Assembly: GCF_025766255.1 (NCBI RefSeq)
Contig: NW_026516840.1
Span: forward strand, 1 to 64,000
Reading direction: 5' to 3'
Length of the DNA: 64,000 nucleotides
Source of the DNA: Zychaea mexicana
Taxonomy: Eukaryota > Mucoromycota > Mucoromycetes > Mucorales > Lichtheimiaceae
Part shown: one piece after another, positions 47,244 through 58,200 of the stretch
How the letters are laid out: each line of letters starts with the position of its first letter
Numbering within the stretch: the stretch's first letter is position 1
The notes under the pieces: model-generated
Database searches by the model: none
What the model saw: the letters and a program-made list of their open reading frames with translations, nothing else
What the model was told of the DNA's origin: nothing
Made by a program: the position numbers and the translations under genes

Positions 47244-49394
47244 ATATTCGAAAAGCTCACTGCCGATAGTCCATACAGACACAAGTCCTTTGAAAAATGA
47301 CAATAACTTTGGTTGATGCACCTGATATCACTTCCTTCAGTGGTAAATAGTCGGACAAAAAAGTCATCACAGTTCCAAAAGCTGTCGTCTGACGATGGTC
47401 TTGCACAGTCATCACGCCAATTGCAATATGTAGTTACTGGTACCTAGATGTCCGCTCAGCTACTGCTGCTGGCATGTGGAATTGATGAAAATAGCTGCAC
47501 TGACCTTATTTAAGTGTGCGCAATGAAATGGTCCTTCCCACACAAGAACACACCTACGACGATAAAAGTTTTGTCTTTGATGAGGCGCGTGCGTATCCAT
47601 AGCTTGAGGTGCTACTCTGCAGTATTCATCATAGTGTTGTCATCCCTACCTTTTTACACTCATTTATTTATCATAGCGTTACTATACGGGAATCAAAAAT
47701 GAATAAAGACCAAAGAGATTTATGTATTCTTGGGGTTGACCGAGCAACCTGTATGCCGAGAAAGCCTAAAATGTTACGCAGCAGCGGGTATAACTATGTT
47801 GTAATGACAACATATTCAGCCTTAGATAGATAAAATCACATGTTAGTACCATACATACTATTAGATACAATTACTCAGAATAACTGGAGGAGGGGCTAGT
47901 TCCAAAGGCAAGGTGTCTTTCTTCTTAATTCAACATATGATATAAGATCTACCGCTTTGACGTAAATGTAATATTCGGCGCTTCTCATTTCAAATAGATT
48001 AAAGTATGCCACAATGAAACTAGCATAGTGGTCGATATAGTAGCATTGCTTGATATGTCTGATCAAAAAGCAGGAGATCATCGGTTTACGTAGTAAAGCC
48101 ATATTATAGTGCCCTAAAAAAAATTAAAAAAATGGGAGACCAGAAAAAAAGACAATTGTTGATATATACATCTATATATTACTGTATTACTATTTAGGCG
48201 CCAGCTCACTGGTTAGGTTCGACACATAAATGAAAAATAGGAATGCCGAAAAGGATAACCTGGAGACTACTACACATCAAGTTAGTGCGAAAATCATGTG
48301 TTAGTGTATTGACTTTGTGATGTTACGAATTATAATCTACTAGAAGAAATCATGAAGTGTAGATAACCTTCATTTGTTTCCAAAGTTTTATCATCAGATG
48401 GTACATTTGGATATTGGGAGAACTATCATATCATAGCAAAACAGTATGCGAGGAACGAAGAGACGTATTATAAGTTTTGTTTGATATGATGTGTGTGTCA
48501 CGATGGAGGAAGCCATCCTATACCATCTTATTCGCATGCTTTTCCGTAGCAGCTTTTGTGGCAGTTCGCAAAATTTACCATGCATGATTGCGTGCAGAAT
48601 CAATAGTTCTAATTAAATAATACCCACTTGTTCGTGCTTTAGGCCTGAATAAAGATCATACTTGTCAAGGATGTTGATAGCTGCACGACGCTAAAGGCGA
48701 TTATCTATTTTATAGAGTCACCATCTCTTTTCTGTCTTTGCCATTTGATATTGAAGCCTTGCTCCAGTCGTCATGATGTTGCTCTTTGTGCCATGCTTTT
48801 CTAATAAGAGAAACCTTGTTACATGCTGCATCGATATTGTTTTAATACATATCTAGTATACCATATGCACTGCTGCTGGCTGATAAGTTGAGATGTTAGC
48901 GAGGAGCTACTGTACTACTGTGCTGTGTTACATTTTTATGGTTTTGGAAGTCACTGTCAGTTAGTAAACTATGTGACATATTATTTATGTGGTGAACCAC
49001 GCTATTATACCACCTAAGACATCAAAATAAGATACATAGTCATCTCAGCAACATCATAACACACACGGATACTTGCCACAGTAGCTGGCTAAACACTATG
49101 TTTATACGAAAGCCCTTTACTCGAATGATCCAACGTATGGAAGCAGCAAGACAATGAGCATAACAACGAGTAGTAGCTGGCCGCACACTAGCTAGTTTAA
49201 AAGTTCTGGTTTAATTTAAATAGAAGACTAGATGACATGCGTCATTAGGCCTATAGTCGCTTCCTTGCGGTACGATATATATGATAAGGAAAGTAATAAC
49301 AGATAATAAAATGGTGTTGCCAAAACAGAACCATCCCCCACTTGAGAGAAAAAAGCTCTGGAGGGAAGGAATACGAATACATATATTTATATAT
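47244..49394. other. AT-rich intergenic, about 2.1 kb, no supportable gene
   Basis: Short frames on both strands have no protein-like character or recognisable family. No repeats or RNA genes were seen. Confidence 0.45.
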
Positions 49395-49621
49395 CTAATC
49401 CAAGATATCCTCTGGTGCTGGCTCATTGCTGACATCATGATTCTCGGTTTGATGGCTCAACCGGTCTATTTCTTGAAGGGTCTTGATCAGTGCCGGCCTG
49501 GTCTTGATCCATTCAGTGCCGGAGAGGTCAATGTTCGATCGCGGGAGGTGTTTAAAACGTGATCAATGGCTTGCATCTCATTGGGAAGTTCCGGAATTGT
49601 ACTCAAGAAATAAACGAGCCT
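49395..49621 (-). pseudogene. Orphan terminal exon of an unrecognised gene, frameshifted
   Basis: After an acceptor (CTACAG at 49627-49622) the minus strand reads VYFLSTIPELPNEMQAIDHV. One missing base near 49563 shifts the frame. It then continues as DLSGTEWIKTRPALIKTLQ and EIDRLSHQTENHDVSNEPAP, and stops at TAG 49395-49397. Length 227 nt is one short of a whole codon number, consistent with a single-base deletion. No 5' exons are found nearby. Family not recognised. Confidence 0.4.
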
Positions 49622-50490
49622 CTGTAGTTGTGTCTTGAAAAGGGGAGCCAATTAATGCCTGTTTCGGCAAAGAAGGGAGTCGATGGCATACATTACAGAG
49701 CCTCTTCTACACAAGTTCTGATACGTTTCGATCAATCAATAGTACATAGTTTATTTACAAGCCGGATGAGGACATCTCCATCTTAGTAGCTCCAAAATAC
49801 TTATTCTCAGTTCCGCTGTCTTTTTTTCATTTGTCAAACTCGTTTATTTCTGCTGATGTTATTTTTTAGATGGATAATGCAAATGTTGATACCATTCGAA
49901 GTGGAATATTGGGAAGAACAACCGGAGCATATTACCGAACAATTGTTTTAAATTAGTTGACTGAGAGCAGATCAGCAGGGATCATATAATGTATATATAT
50001 ATAAAGAAGCTATGGCAGATGGCCCTTATGTTTACTAGCACCGGTGGGGAGTAGAATTTGAGAAATGAAGATATTATGGGAAGATAGGAAAGAGACGACG
50101 AATCGGTGGAGTATGTTGGTAGGTGGAGATGACGGTTAGTAGTGCAAGAAGTGGATTATAGACGTTCGCACACAGGCCACACAACAGGCACAGGCAGAGG
50201 TACTAGGTGGGTTGGTTTCGGAGGGAAGTGTTTTGATAAATATGAGGAAAACAAACATCAATATTGACTTGAAGGAGCAGCTTGTATGGTCCGAGCCCGG
50301 CAGTCTTGGTTACAACGAGCATATGTATGTAAATATGCAATTGTACGAGTTTCTGTAGTGGAACCGTACAGTATCTCGTATGAAAGTTATTGACTTTTAC
50401 TTATTTTTTCCGTGAAGAAAGCTGATACTCGTTTTACTGAAGCAAATGATTATTCGAAATGCTAAAATGAGCACGTTATTGTGTAAAATA
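49622..50490. other. Intergenic, about 870 bp
   Basis: No coding frame or repeat could be supported; AT-rich with scattered purine runs. Confidence 0.4.
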
Positions 50491-50568
50491 TCATAAGTTA
50501 TGGTATTTACGACAGAAATTATTGTAATCATAGATCAGGATAGCAATAACATAAATATATACTGACCT

Positions 50569-50806
50569 TAAGAACTGGCTATTGTTCGCTCTTTCTAGTA
50601 TTCCGCTTGCGCTTCTTATAGCCAAGCGTTTGTTTTTGGCATTGTTTAGTAGCTTTATCAGGTCAGTAGCATCGGCCATTGCCGCGTCACAGGAGTTATT
50701 TTTTTTTACAACGGATTCCACTGGTCCACCGCCAAGCTCATGTCCCCATTGAAACCCACCAAACAAGTCGTCCCTGCCCAATTTGAGCTCGCTCCATCTT
50801 TGAGGG
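50569..50806 (-). CDS. Possible coding exon of an unrecognised gene, next to the minisatellite
   Basis: The minus strand is open across this stretch and ends at a GTCAGT donor near 50568. It reads GRLPQRWSELKLGRDDLFGG, then an internal Met start candidate MADATDLIKLLNNAKNKRLA, then SASGILERANNSQFL. It abuts the GTCC minisatellite on its 5' side. Downstream exons were not identified. The helical Ala/Leu/Asn-rich character suggests protein but no family is recognised. Confidence 0.3.
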
Positions 50807-50808
50807 AG

Positions 50809-50957
50809 CCGTCCGTCCACCCACTAGAGAGTCTGTCCACTCGCCGGACGGGTCCGTCCACTCACTAGAAAGTCTGTCCATTCACTGGACGGGTCCGTTC
50901 ACACCGTCCACCCCGTCCACTTTCCACTAGAAAGTCCGTCCACCCCGTCCATTTTTC
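50809..50957. repeat. GTCC-rich minisatellite
   Basis: Tandem degenerate units built from GTCCGTCCAC, CCACTAGAAAGTCTGTCCA and CGGACGGGTCCGT cover about 150 bp. A related string (GTGGACGAACGTACGGGGTG) recurs near 52289-52312. Confidence 0.8.
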
Positions 50958-51159
50958 AACTTGTTCAGTTTTCAAGCAACCACAAAATGAGATGAAAAGA
51001 ATAGAACACCTTCGCAAAGTTTACAAGAGATTAGGCCACTGACTATTCCCACGTCACGGTATCCAACTTTGTGTTCTTTTGAATCAAGTGATCAAGTTGA
51101 TTACGAAATTCTGGTGACATTTTATTTCCTAAAATCGCGACTTTACAAAGATATTTGAA

Positions 51160-51444
51160 TCAATAACATTTTACTGCAAGTGATTTAGCTTCCCTTGATG
51201 AACTAGGGCACGCGAGAGGAGGATGTTGTCCTAGGGTATAGTTTAAAACGATGCGCAAATTTTTCAATGTTGACTTTCGCAACGAGGAATGGTTCTGTAT
51301 AGGGTCACTTTCTAGGTAACACATGTCGACGTCTACAAGATCGTCGATCCGTCTTTGGCATTCCAACTCGTTTTCAGCATTGATAGATTCACCATAAAAC
51401 ATACAAAATGCTTGCCCACGTGTAACTGTTGTTGGTCCTTCCAT
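51160..51444 (-). CDS. Small paralogue A of an unrecognised two-member family
   Basis: A 94-codon frame starting MEGPTTVTRGQAFCMFYGES. It shares a block with the neighbouring frame at 51943-52254: here CMFYGESINAENELECQRRI, then IDDL and MCY followed by an acidic stretch; there CVFYGEDISPENELRNEAEI, then IDAL and LCY. Conservation at protein level with diverged DNA suggests selection on coding, although there is no match I recognise. After CY the two proteins diverge. Confidence 0.4.
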   Translation of the reverse strand: MEGPTTVTRGQAFCMFYGESINAENELECQRRIDDLVDVDMCYLESDPIQNHSSLRKSTLKNLRIVLNYTLGQHPPLACPSSSREAKSLAVKCY

Positions 51445-51645
51445 CATTATTACTTGTGTAGAGTTGGTGTATGGTTGTCGTGGCTTGAGACCACCCCTTT
51501 CCCTCCATGACTGTCTTTAATTTAATTCTGGTACATGCTGTCAACTACCCTATCTTCTCAACTTTTAACCGTATACTTCTGCCAGATTATATGACCAAAA
51601 CATAGTATAATAAAGTTTTATGCGAGCTAAAGTTAATATTGTCGT

Positions 51646-51891
51646 TCACTGGTTCGTTTTCTTGAAATCCTTGCTTTCAAAAACCGAGCTTTGGTTTTCT
51701 TGGCAAAAGCAGTAAAGCTTTATAAGTTGTTTATCTTGGAATAAGGTGGTGTATTGCTTCGTTAGCTGAAATATTTGCTCTGTGGACAACTCGATGCATT
51801 CATACACTTTTTCATTAAGAGGATCCATGGTCAAGAAGACATTGTCAACGAATTCTTTCAATCGAGACTCGTTATCTAAGAAATGCGACAT
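51646..51891 (-). CDS. Small hypothetical ORF between the two paralogues
   Basis: An 81-codon frame starting MSHFLDNESRLKEFVDNVFL and rich in charged and aromatic residues (KVYECIELSTEQIFQLTKQY). It begins about 50 bp after paralogue B stops on the same strand, so it could be a downstream exon or a separate small gene. No in-frame splice link was found. Family not recognised. Confidence 0.3.
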   Translation of the reverse strand: MSHFLDNESRLKEFVDNVFLTMDPLNEKVYECIELSTEQIFQLTKQYTTLFQDKQLIKLYCFCQENQSSVFESKDFKKTNQ

Positions 51892-51942
51892 AATTGTTAT
51901 TGAATATTGTAACGAACAAATGAAAAACATTGGTGGCTGATA

Positions 51943-52254
51943 CTAACGAATTACTTGATTACTATTACTATCATTATCAATCTCTATTACGTCTTTCTCT
52001 TGGTTGGCTGCGGATGATATGGAACCTTCTGCGGAACGACGATATTTACAACAACGAAAAGGAAAATATTTAATTCGTCCAGCAGACAAAAGAAACGGTT
52101 CTATAGGAGGATTGTTGCTATAACAGAGTTCAAGATTGTCTAACGCATCAATTTCTGCCTCATTACGTAACTCATTCTCTGGGCTTATGTCTTCTCCATA
52201 AAATACACATGCAGCCTGCAAATGTGTAAGCATAACATTTGAATTGGAGGACAT
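51943..52254 (-). CDS. Small paralogue B of an unrecognised two-member family
   Basis: A 103-codon frame starting MSSNSNVMLTHLQAACVFYG, sharing the FYGE-x-I-x(2)-ENEL-x(5)-ID-x-L-x(5)-CY pattern with paralogue A about 700 bp away. The C-terminal half has RRSAEGSISSAANQEKD and an acidic Asn/Ser tail. The frame stays open upstream to 52389, and that extension reads through a GTCC-like repeat string, so the internal Met is the preferred start. Function unknown. Confidence 0.4.
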   Translation of the reverse strand: MSSNSNVMLTHLQAACVFYGEDISPENELRNEAEIDALDNLELCYSNNPPIEPFLLSAGRIKYFPFRCCKYRRSAEGSISSAANQEKDVIEIDNDSNSNQVIR

Positions 52255-52390
52255 TGGTGTAGGCAGGATTGGCTCAGAAAAAAAAGTGGACGAACGTACG
52301 GGGTGGACGTACGGATTCTTGTCAAACTGCACAGGTCGTAGCAGAATTACTTCCTGCTTCTTCAGGTTCTTTAATTGGTCTACAAACAAT

Positions 52391-52544
52391 TAAGGTGTTC
52401 GCAAAAAGGGCGAAGCCCGTCCGGATGGGGGTCTTAATTTAGAAGTAGGGTAATTTACCAAATTTGTGGTGATCCATACGGACATATTGAGAGGAATTTT
52501 GCGGGCGTTTGGACGGCCGTTCGCCCTTTTTGAGAACACCCTTA
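52391..52544. mobile_element. Small TA-flanked MITE (Tc1/mariner-like)
   Basis: Inverted ends: left AAGGTGTTCGCAAAAAGGGC, right (inverse) AAGGGTGTTCTCAAAAAGGG, about 30 bp with few mismatches. TA dinucleotides sit at both borders (52391-52392 and 52543-52544), the target of Tc1/mariner transposases. The ~150-bp interior has no coding capacity. It lies just upstream of paralogue B. Confidence 0.65.
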
Positions 52545-52947
52545 GTAAGCGTTAGTATAAAGACGTTGGAATATGCATGCTTTACTCTTCATCTAATTCG
52601 CTTGTGGAGACAGCGCTTGATGTGATAAGAATTTGTTGATAATCTTATGAGTAAGAAGCAATAATTGACACTGGCGTGAGACTTAATCCACATGTTCTTC
52701 TGTTGGCTCTGCGATACCAATCTCATTTATATCCAGTGTCATAGTAATTGAAATAGCAGCATCTGGAGTTAACGCCCGCGACGCTTTAAAACTGCAGAGA
52801 AATCAGGAAATACGAGCATACTATATAGTTCTTCTGTGATTACGGCAAACTGCCGTTATATATATACTTAAGTCTGTGAATTTTTTTTGGATCTCTTTGC
52901 TCTTCCTGATAGCACTGTCATCCATTGACAAGAAGGAGTTGAGCATC

Positions 52948-53167
52948 CTAATACCCTTCGCACAGATTTAAAGGTAAATATTTGGCATATAGTTTCTCCA
53001 GATCGTAAATGACCTGCTGTCCATGGTCTTCTTTGACATCCTTCGAGTGAACTGGAATGTGCTTGTTGCTGGCTGTGTGAGTCGCGCGCATTATAAAGCA
53101 TATCTTGTCCACTAGTGGCTTGACATTCCCTTTATCGATCTTGATATAAGCTCTTTCCAGGCTTGAC
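52948..53167 (-). pseudogene. Orphan terminal exon of an unrecognised gene
   Basis: After a GAAGTTTAG acceptor (53170-53168) the minus strand is open for 73 codons. It reads SLERAYIKIDKGNVKPLVDK, then SNKHIPVHSKDVKEDHGQQV and YDLEKLYAKYLPLNLCEGY, and stops at TAG 52948-52950. It looks like real protein, but no upstream exons are evident. Family not recognised. Confidence 0.3.
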
Positions 53168-53793
53168 CTAAACTTCCTTCAAAAGATCATCGTAGAGTAT
53201 CTGAGCAGAACTTCATGAATTGTATAATCTTTCTAGAGTTAACCTGTCCGTAGTGAGTAACAACATTTATTGGTTTTAGTATTGTTTATTATGCTCTTGC
53301 TAATACGACTCTTATAAGGAAAGTGTAAATAATGCCACCTGTCAGTTACACGGCTCTTAATAATTCCATATTATAGATACACGGTCATGATGAGTAACAT
53401 GGTATAGTCAATTTGGCACCATCATCCGTGCTGAAAGTACAAAGTAGAGATAGAGTTACCAATGATGTTTTGGAAGATTGGCAACTGCGCCAGTCATGCA
53501 GAGTGAGTATTATTGACAAATCTTAAGCTTGCTATTGTTATCCATAGGTTCCAAGTGGCTCCGCTATAACGCCTCTTGTTATATCCCTAACTTTATAGGG
53601 AAAATAAGATTTATCATGCCGCTGCTGGCGGCGCAGTAGCTTGAATATTGATGATGAGCCCTTTTCATCTGGGCTTGAAATTATTGCTGTGTTTTTTTTT
53701 TCTTTTTCACCACAAAAACCAAGTAATCTCTCTCTTGTTGGCCAATTGCTTGACTCTAGTCCTTTTTGTGGTTTATTTTACCCTTAATCAGCC
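53168..53793. promoter_or_regulatory. Upstream region of the heat shock factor gene
   Basis: About 625 bp. The last 120 bases are T/C-rich (a T-run near 53690-53706), as at other starts in this window. No clear heat shock element array (nGAAn inverted repeats) was seen. Confidence 0.35.
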
Positions 53794-55987
53794 ATGAGCA
53801 AATTGCCGGCAAACATTTCGCCACTTCCCACTAGCACGCCACCGTCAACCAACAACAATTCAATACCACCAACGTCGAGCGGAGCGGCAGCGGCTGTAGC
53901 ATTACCGAGCATGCTGTCAACGTCAGCTACGGCGGCACCAGTGGGGACGCCACCTGCAAACACCGGATCACCAATATCGAAAGCAGTTGTAAACCCAAGC
54001 CAAATTCAACGAGCGAAAATGCAAAACGTTCCGGCATTCTTGAACAAGTTATACAAGTAACGTGTCACTGAATTTTTTAATTTTTACTTCTTTCCTTTGT
54101 TAGGACTTTATAAAATGAAAACTCGGGAAAAAACTAATGTTTTTGTTTTCTATTTACATAGCATGGTCGATGATCTAACAACAGACGATCTTATACGCTG
54201 GGCAGATGATGGCATGTCGTTTATTGTGCTACGCCATGAAGATTTCGCCAAACGTGTCCTGCCACGATTTTTTAAGCACAGTAACTTCTCGTCGTTCGTT
54301 CGTCAACTTAACATGTATGGCTTTCACAAGGTGCCACATCTTCAGCAAGGCGTTTTGCACGCGGATGGTGAAGCTGAGCGATGGGAATTCAGTAACCCGC
54401 ATTTCCAGAAGAACCAGCCGGATCTATTGCTGTTGGTAACTCGGAAAAAGGGCAGGGATACCGAGGAGAAAGAACCTGCAAACATAGACATGCATCACAT
54501 CTTGGACGAAATTTCAGCAATCAAAAAACACCAAATGAGCATCAGCGCGGATTTAAGGACGATTCAGCGGGATAATCAGGTACTATGGCAAGAAACGATG
54601 TCTGCACGCGAGCGCCACCATCGTCACCAGGAAACTATCGACAAGATCCTGCGGTTCCTTGCCTCGGTGTTCTCGAGTGATAAGAAGCGTGTGGTTATAC
54701 CAAGAAAACGAAGGTTCCTGATAGGGGATGCCAATACGGAATATAAAGATGAGGATTTCTTGGAAGAAGGCGAGGACGAGATTGAAGACGGAAGACGGAC
54801 GAAGGCTCCTCGGCAATCTGCATCGTTTGATATTGATGATTACGTCAATAGCAGCAGTGATAGTAACAATGCCAATGACAGCAGCAGTAGCAGCAACAGC
54901 AAATCTATACCCAACATGTCGTACAGCACATCAAATGCTGCGGGTTTGGGAAGATCTGACGTTTCTGATGCACAAGCAACTGAGCTAGCTGCGGCAATTG
55001 CACTCAATGATGAAACGAAGCAGCAGAACCAGCAGCAGCAGTTACAATTACAGCAACACTTGAACAATGGTAAGGCTTTGATTTCTGCTTAATTTGGTGG
55101 GTGGGTGTTTATGACGTTCTTTTGTACTCACCAATTGTATGCTTTTGTTTTCAGGGCTGATGTCTTCTGGTCCTCAGCAGGGGCAAGATCTTTCTACCGT
55201 ATTCAATGCTCAGCAACTGCAAGGTTTGCAGAATTTAATTGCTATCGCACAAGCCAATCCCTCGATTCTGAACCAACTGGCCGATGGATCGTTCTACAAT
55301 CCGAGTGTTCCCCCGACAGTCGATTACACGAATATGAATATCAACACCAGTGATGGTTTACCGGTAAAACCTGAACAGCAGCCACCAGTTGAAGTAAACA
55401 ACAGCATGTCAACGAATGCTCCTCCGGTTTCGTCATCAACAGCATTACCATCCTCTTCCACATCGATTTTCCAACATAATCCACAACAACCCTACACAGC
55501 CATCGCACCGCCGCCACCCACGTCATTACCACAAATCTCGCACCACATCACCTCAGCCACCAAGTCAGCGGATGCCATTAACCAAGATATTGAGGCGCTA
55601 GGTGCAAGCTTAGGACTGCTTGCCAGTCAACTGGGCTTTGATCCAAGCAAGTACGACGGTGGTGCTGGTGGAAACAGCTTTATCAACATTGATGATTTCT
55701 TAAATACCGGTATGTTTTCAGACCCATCAGCCGTCATCAATGCAATCCCTCACACAATGGTAGGACAATCAGCCTCGTCGGACTCCCCTACTTCTCCAAC
55801 ACCATACACTGTTGATTCACCCTCGGCACCAGGCTCAACTGCATCAAGTACACCTGCAGCAACCACGGCAGCTTCCACTGCGAGCGATCAAAATGCTGCA
55901 GCTTCAAAGGAAAACATTGCCGACAATAAAAAGGATGATCAGTCGACGTCATCCCCTGCTACCATCGCTGATAGCAGTACCAAGTAA
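53794..55987 (+). CDS. Heat shock transcription factor (HSF)
   Basis: Three exons: 53794-54056, 54162-55069 and 55155-55987. They sum to 2004 nt (667 aa). The Pro/Ser/Thr-rich N terminus (about 1-75) precedes the HSF winged-helix DNA-binding domain (about 78-185): NVPAFLNKLY, MSFIVLRHEDFAKRVLPRFF, KHSNFSSFVRQLNMYGFHKV and WEFSNPHFQKNQPDLL. The intron position inside the domain is typical. A trimerisation coiled coil follows (about 205-265: ILDEISAIKKHQMSISADLR, QRDNQVLWQETMSARERHHR). Then come a basic RKRR segment, acidic and Ser/Asn-rich stretches and a Gln-rich run. The long C-terminal region is likely for activation. It binds heat shock elements in the nucleus. Whether it is the Hsf1 or an Sfl1/Skn7-like type is not decided; Skn7 is unlikely because no receiver domain is visible. 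Confidence 0.93.
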
Positions 55988-56380
55988 AGAAGTTATTGTC
56001 CTTTCTCACTCGCTCACACATCCCCTCTCTATCTTATCAAACATTCTATTCTCTTACTCTTAGAAAAATCATACAACCTCGCTCTACCCATTTTCAATCA
56101 GTTCATGTACATCATCTTTCTCTTTTCTTCTCTATACATACCTTTTCTAACTGTTTCCTTTTTCTTTCATTTCGCACATGTACACTTTTTTCTTTTGTTT
56201 CTAACTGTTCGAGTCAAACAATCCGCGCTGCTAACTCTAATACAATTTTTCTGCTGACCGATGGATGCATGAATCATCATTATCATTAATCTTCTTTATT
56301 ATTAAAATCTTTGAAAGTTAGCTGAAAAATCCAAAAAAGGAAACTCTCATCCATGTAAATTCACAGACAGAAAAAGAGAA
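55988..56380. other. HSF 3' flank
   Basis: Pyrimidine-rich for about 250 bases after the stop, then AT-rich. No gene supported. Confidence 0.5.
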
Positions 56381-56386
56381 AGTAAA

Positions 56387-58200
56387 TACTTACGCAAAGC
56401 ATTCCCCAAATTCATGGGGGACCTCGGCCGCACTTTTTACCCGTGGGCGCGGGGAAATTGTAGATGAAGCAGGACTTACGCCCGGAGGATGCCTGAGTAA
56501 AAAAACAGCCGTTCGCGTGAAACGATGCAACATCCGAAGATTGGTCGAGACAAAGGCTACTAGGAACTGTGAAAGAAAGCAAAGGAGAAGGGGAGGGGGA
56601 TAAACTATATAAAGAACGCTATAGACGCTTTTAACGACTTCCTGGGTCAGAGCAAGGGGAAGGGGAGGGGGGGATAAAATATATAAAGAACGCAAAGAAG
56701 AAGATGAGGCTTTTAAGGACTTCCTCAGGTCCAAGTCAAAGCAAAAAGCACACGCCACCGTCCAGATGGATGGATAGATCTTGACCACAGTCGATGGGCT
56801 ACTTGACAGGTCGGCTTCTAGGAGCGGGATGACAGTGGAGCATCAATCTTGACTAGCATGGAAATGTCTGTGCACTATCGCCATTCCGAGAAACAAAAGA
56901 GATGAACAGTTAATGGGAAACTGTCAAACCACCATCACAAGTTTCTATCGTGCTATACTTACCCATACTTCTACGATGAGACACAGGATAACCGAACACC
57001 CGGCCAGTGTAGAAGCAGAGAATCGCAGCCAAGACAAAAACACTTCTTCTAGCTGTAAAAAAAAGATCATTAGAGGGTTTCACACACTGTGCTATCTTTA
57101 TTTTTTGACACGGCATGCCCATCCTCCTCCATCCCAAGCCGGATCCAGCTATAATTACATTTGTTTTGTGGTTTTACAGCAAAGTTATAGACAGAGAGAG
57201 ATGGGGTCTAAGCCAATCCAAGTTCAAACAGATCACCGCAGAGCCATCCTATATTAGAAAAAAGAAAACATCTATGAACAGCTGCATACACTTTTTGACA
57301 TGTCACGGCAGACATCTTCCTGGTTCTCCAAAGACGCAAAGACAAACACAAGCACAGCGATACTTACTATTATGACATCCTTGGCTTGGAGGAAGAGAGC
57401 CTTGAGTTAGAGAGAGGAAAAGCAAGAAGGGCACGACCAATTCTGAAAAAAAGAATAAGAGAAGAAAGGGGAGGAGAGAAAGTAAAATTTTTGAGAGATT
57501 GCCATACTGCACACGTCATGATCAATAACCCTTTCCCGTCACGCTGCTGTACACGCTGCACACCTTTGACACGTCATCTCCAGCACCCATGTCATCCTAC
57601 TCACCTATCATACCAATGTTCAAGTCCCCTTTTGCTTATACTTACTATCTGTTATTTGTCCGCAGGACACAATTAACCCAACCAGAATAAAGCGAAACCT
57701 GAAGTAGAATGAAAAGAAGAAAGATCATGAGCAGGCTGTTCTTAATATGCAACTATTCCTGACACGTCATGGCATCAGCACCTCCAACAGACACTCGACT
57801 TCTCTCCAACTCATCCTCACATTTCATTCCCTACCGTACTTACAGTTGTTGCTTATGTTTAAGGGTGGGATGCAAACAACAAACCGAACCAACCATTTCA
57901 AAAAGTCAGAATCCTATTGTAGTAGCAGAGAAGAAAGGAGGATAACATTAGCGACTGTATGCTGTACACACACAACTTTAGACACGTCGAAATTCATATC
58001 TTCTTTCGTATATCACATCCACATGCAAAACCTCAAAGTACACTTCACACTTTCCATATTGTACTGTACTTACTCTTGCATTTGTGCTTTGAGTGGAGAA
58101 GGACCAGGTTAAGACGAAAGAAAGTCTGTGTCAAAAAAGAAAGAAAGTGAGATAAACGGATCTTAAGAAATCGCTGTATACTCACAACCGGTTGCATACA
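56387..58200 (-). repeat. Degenerate ~200-bp array, each unit with a splice-donor consensus
   Basis: Read on the minus strand, units repeat in the order: a donor GTAAGTA (plus-strand TACTTAC at 56387, 56956, 57361, 57639, 57837 and 58067); a box close to TGACGTGTCAAA (plus-strand GACACGTCAT or variants at 57107, 57297, 57510, 57568, 57761 and 57981); a CTAATGATC-like string; a pyrimidine tract ending in AG; and a short exon-like block of 50-90 nt. Several blocks can encode hydrophobic signal-peptide-like strings. The blocks do not join into one open frame. Spacing is 198-569 bp, nearest 200 in the middle. It could be a non-coding multi-exon transcript, a tandem family of tiny genes, or a decayed satellite. 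Confidence 0.5.
56572..56740. repeat. Two-copy direct repeat with ATATAAAGAACGC core
   Basis: The block AAGGGGAGGGGGATAAACTAT, TATAAAGAACGC, CGCTTTTAACGACTTCCT occurs twice about 80-90 bp apart, the second copy with a few insertions. It sits at the edge of the ~200-bp array. Confidence 0.7.
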
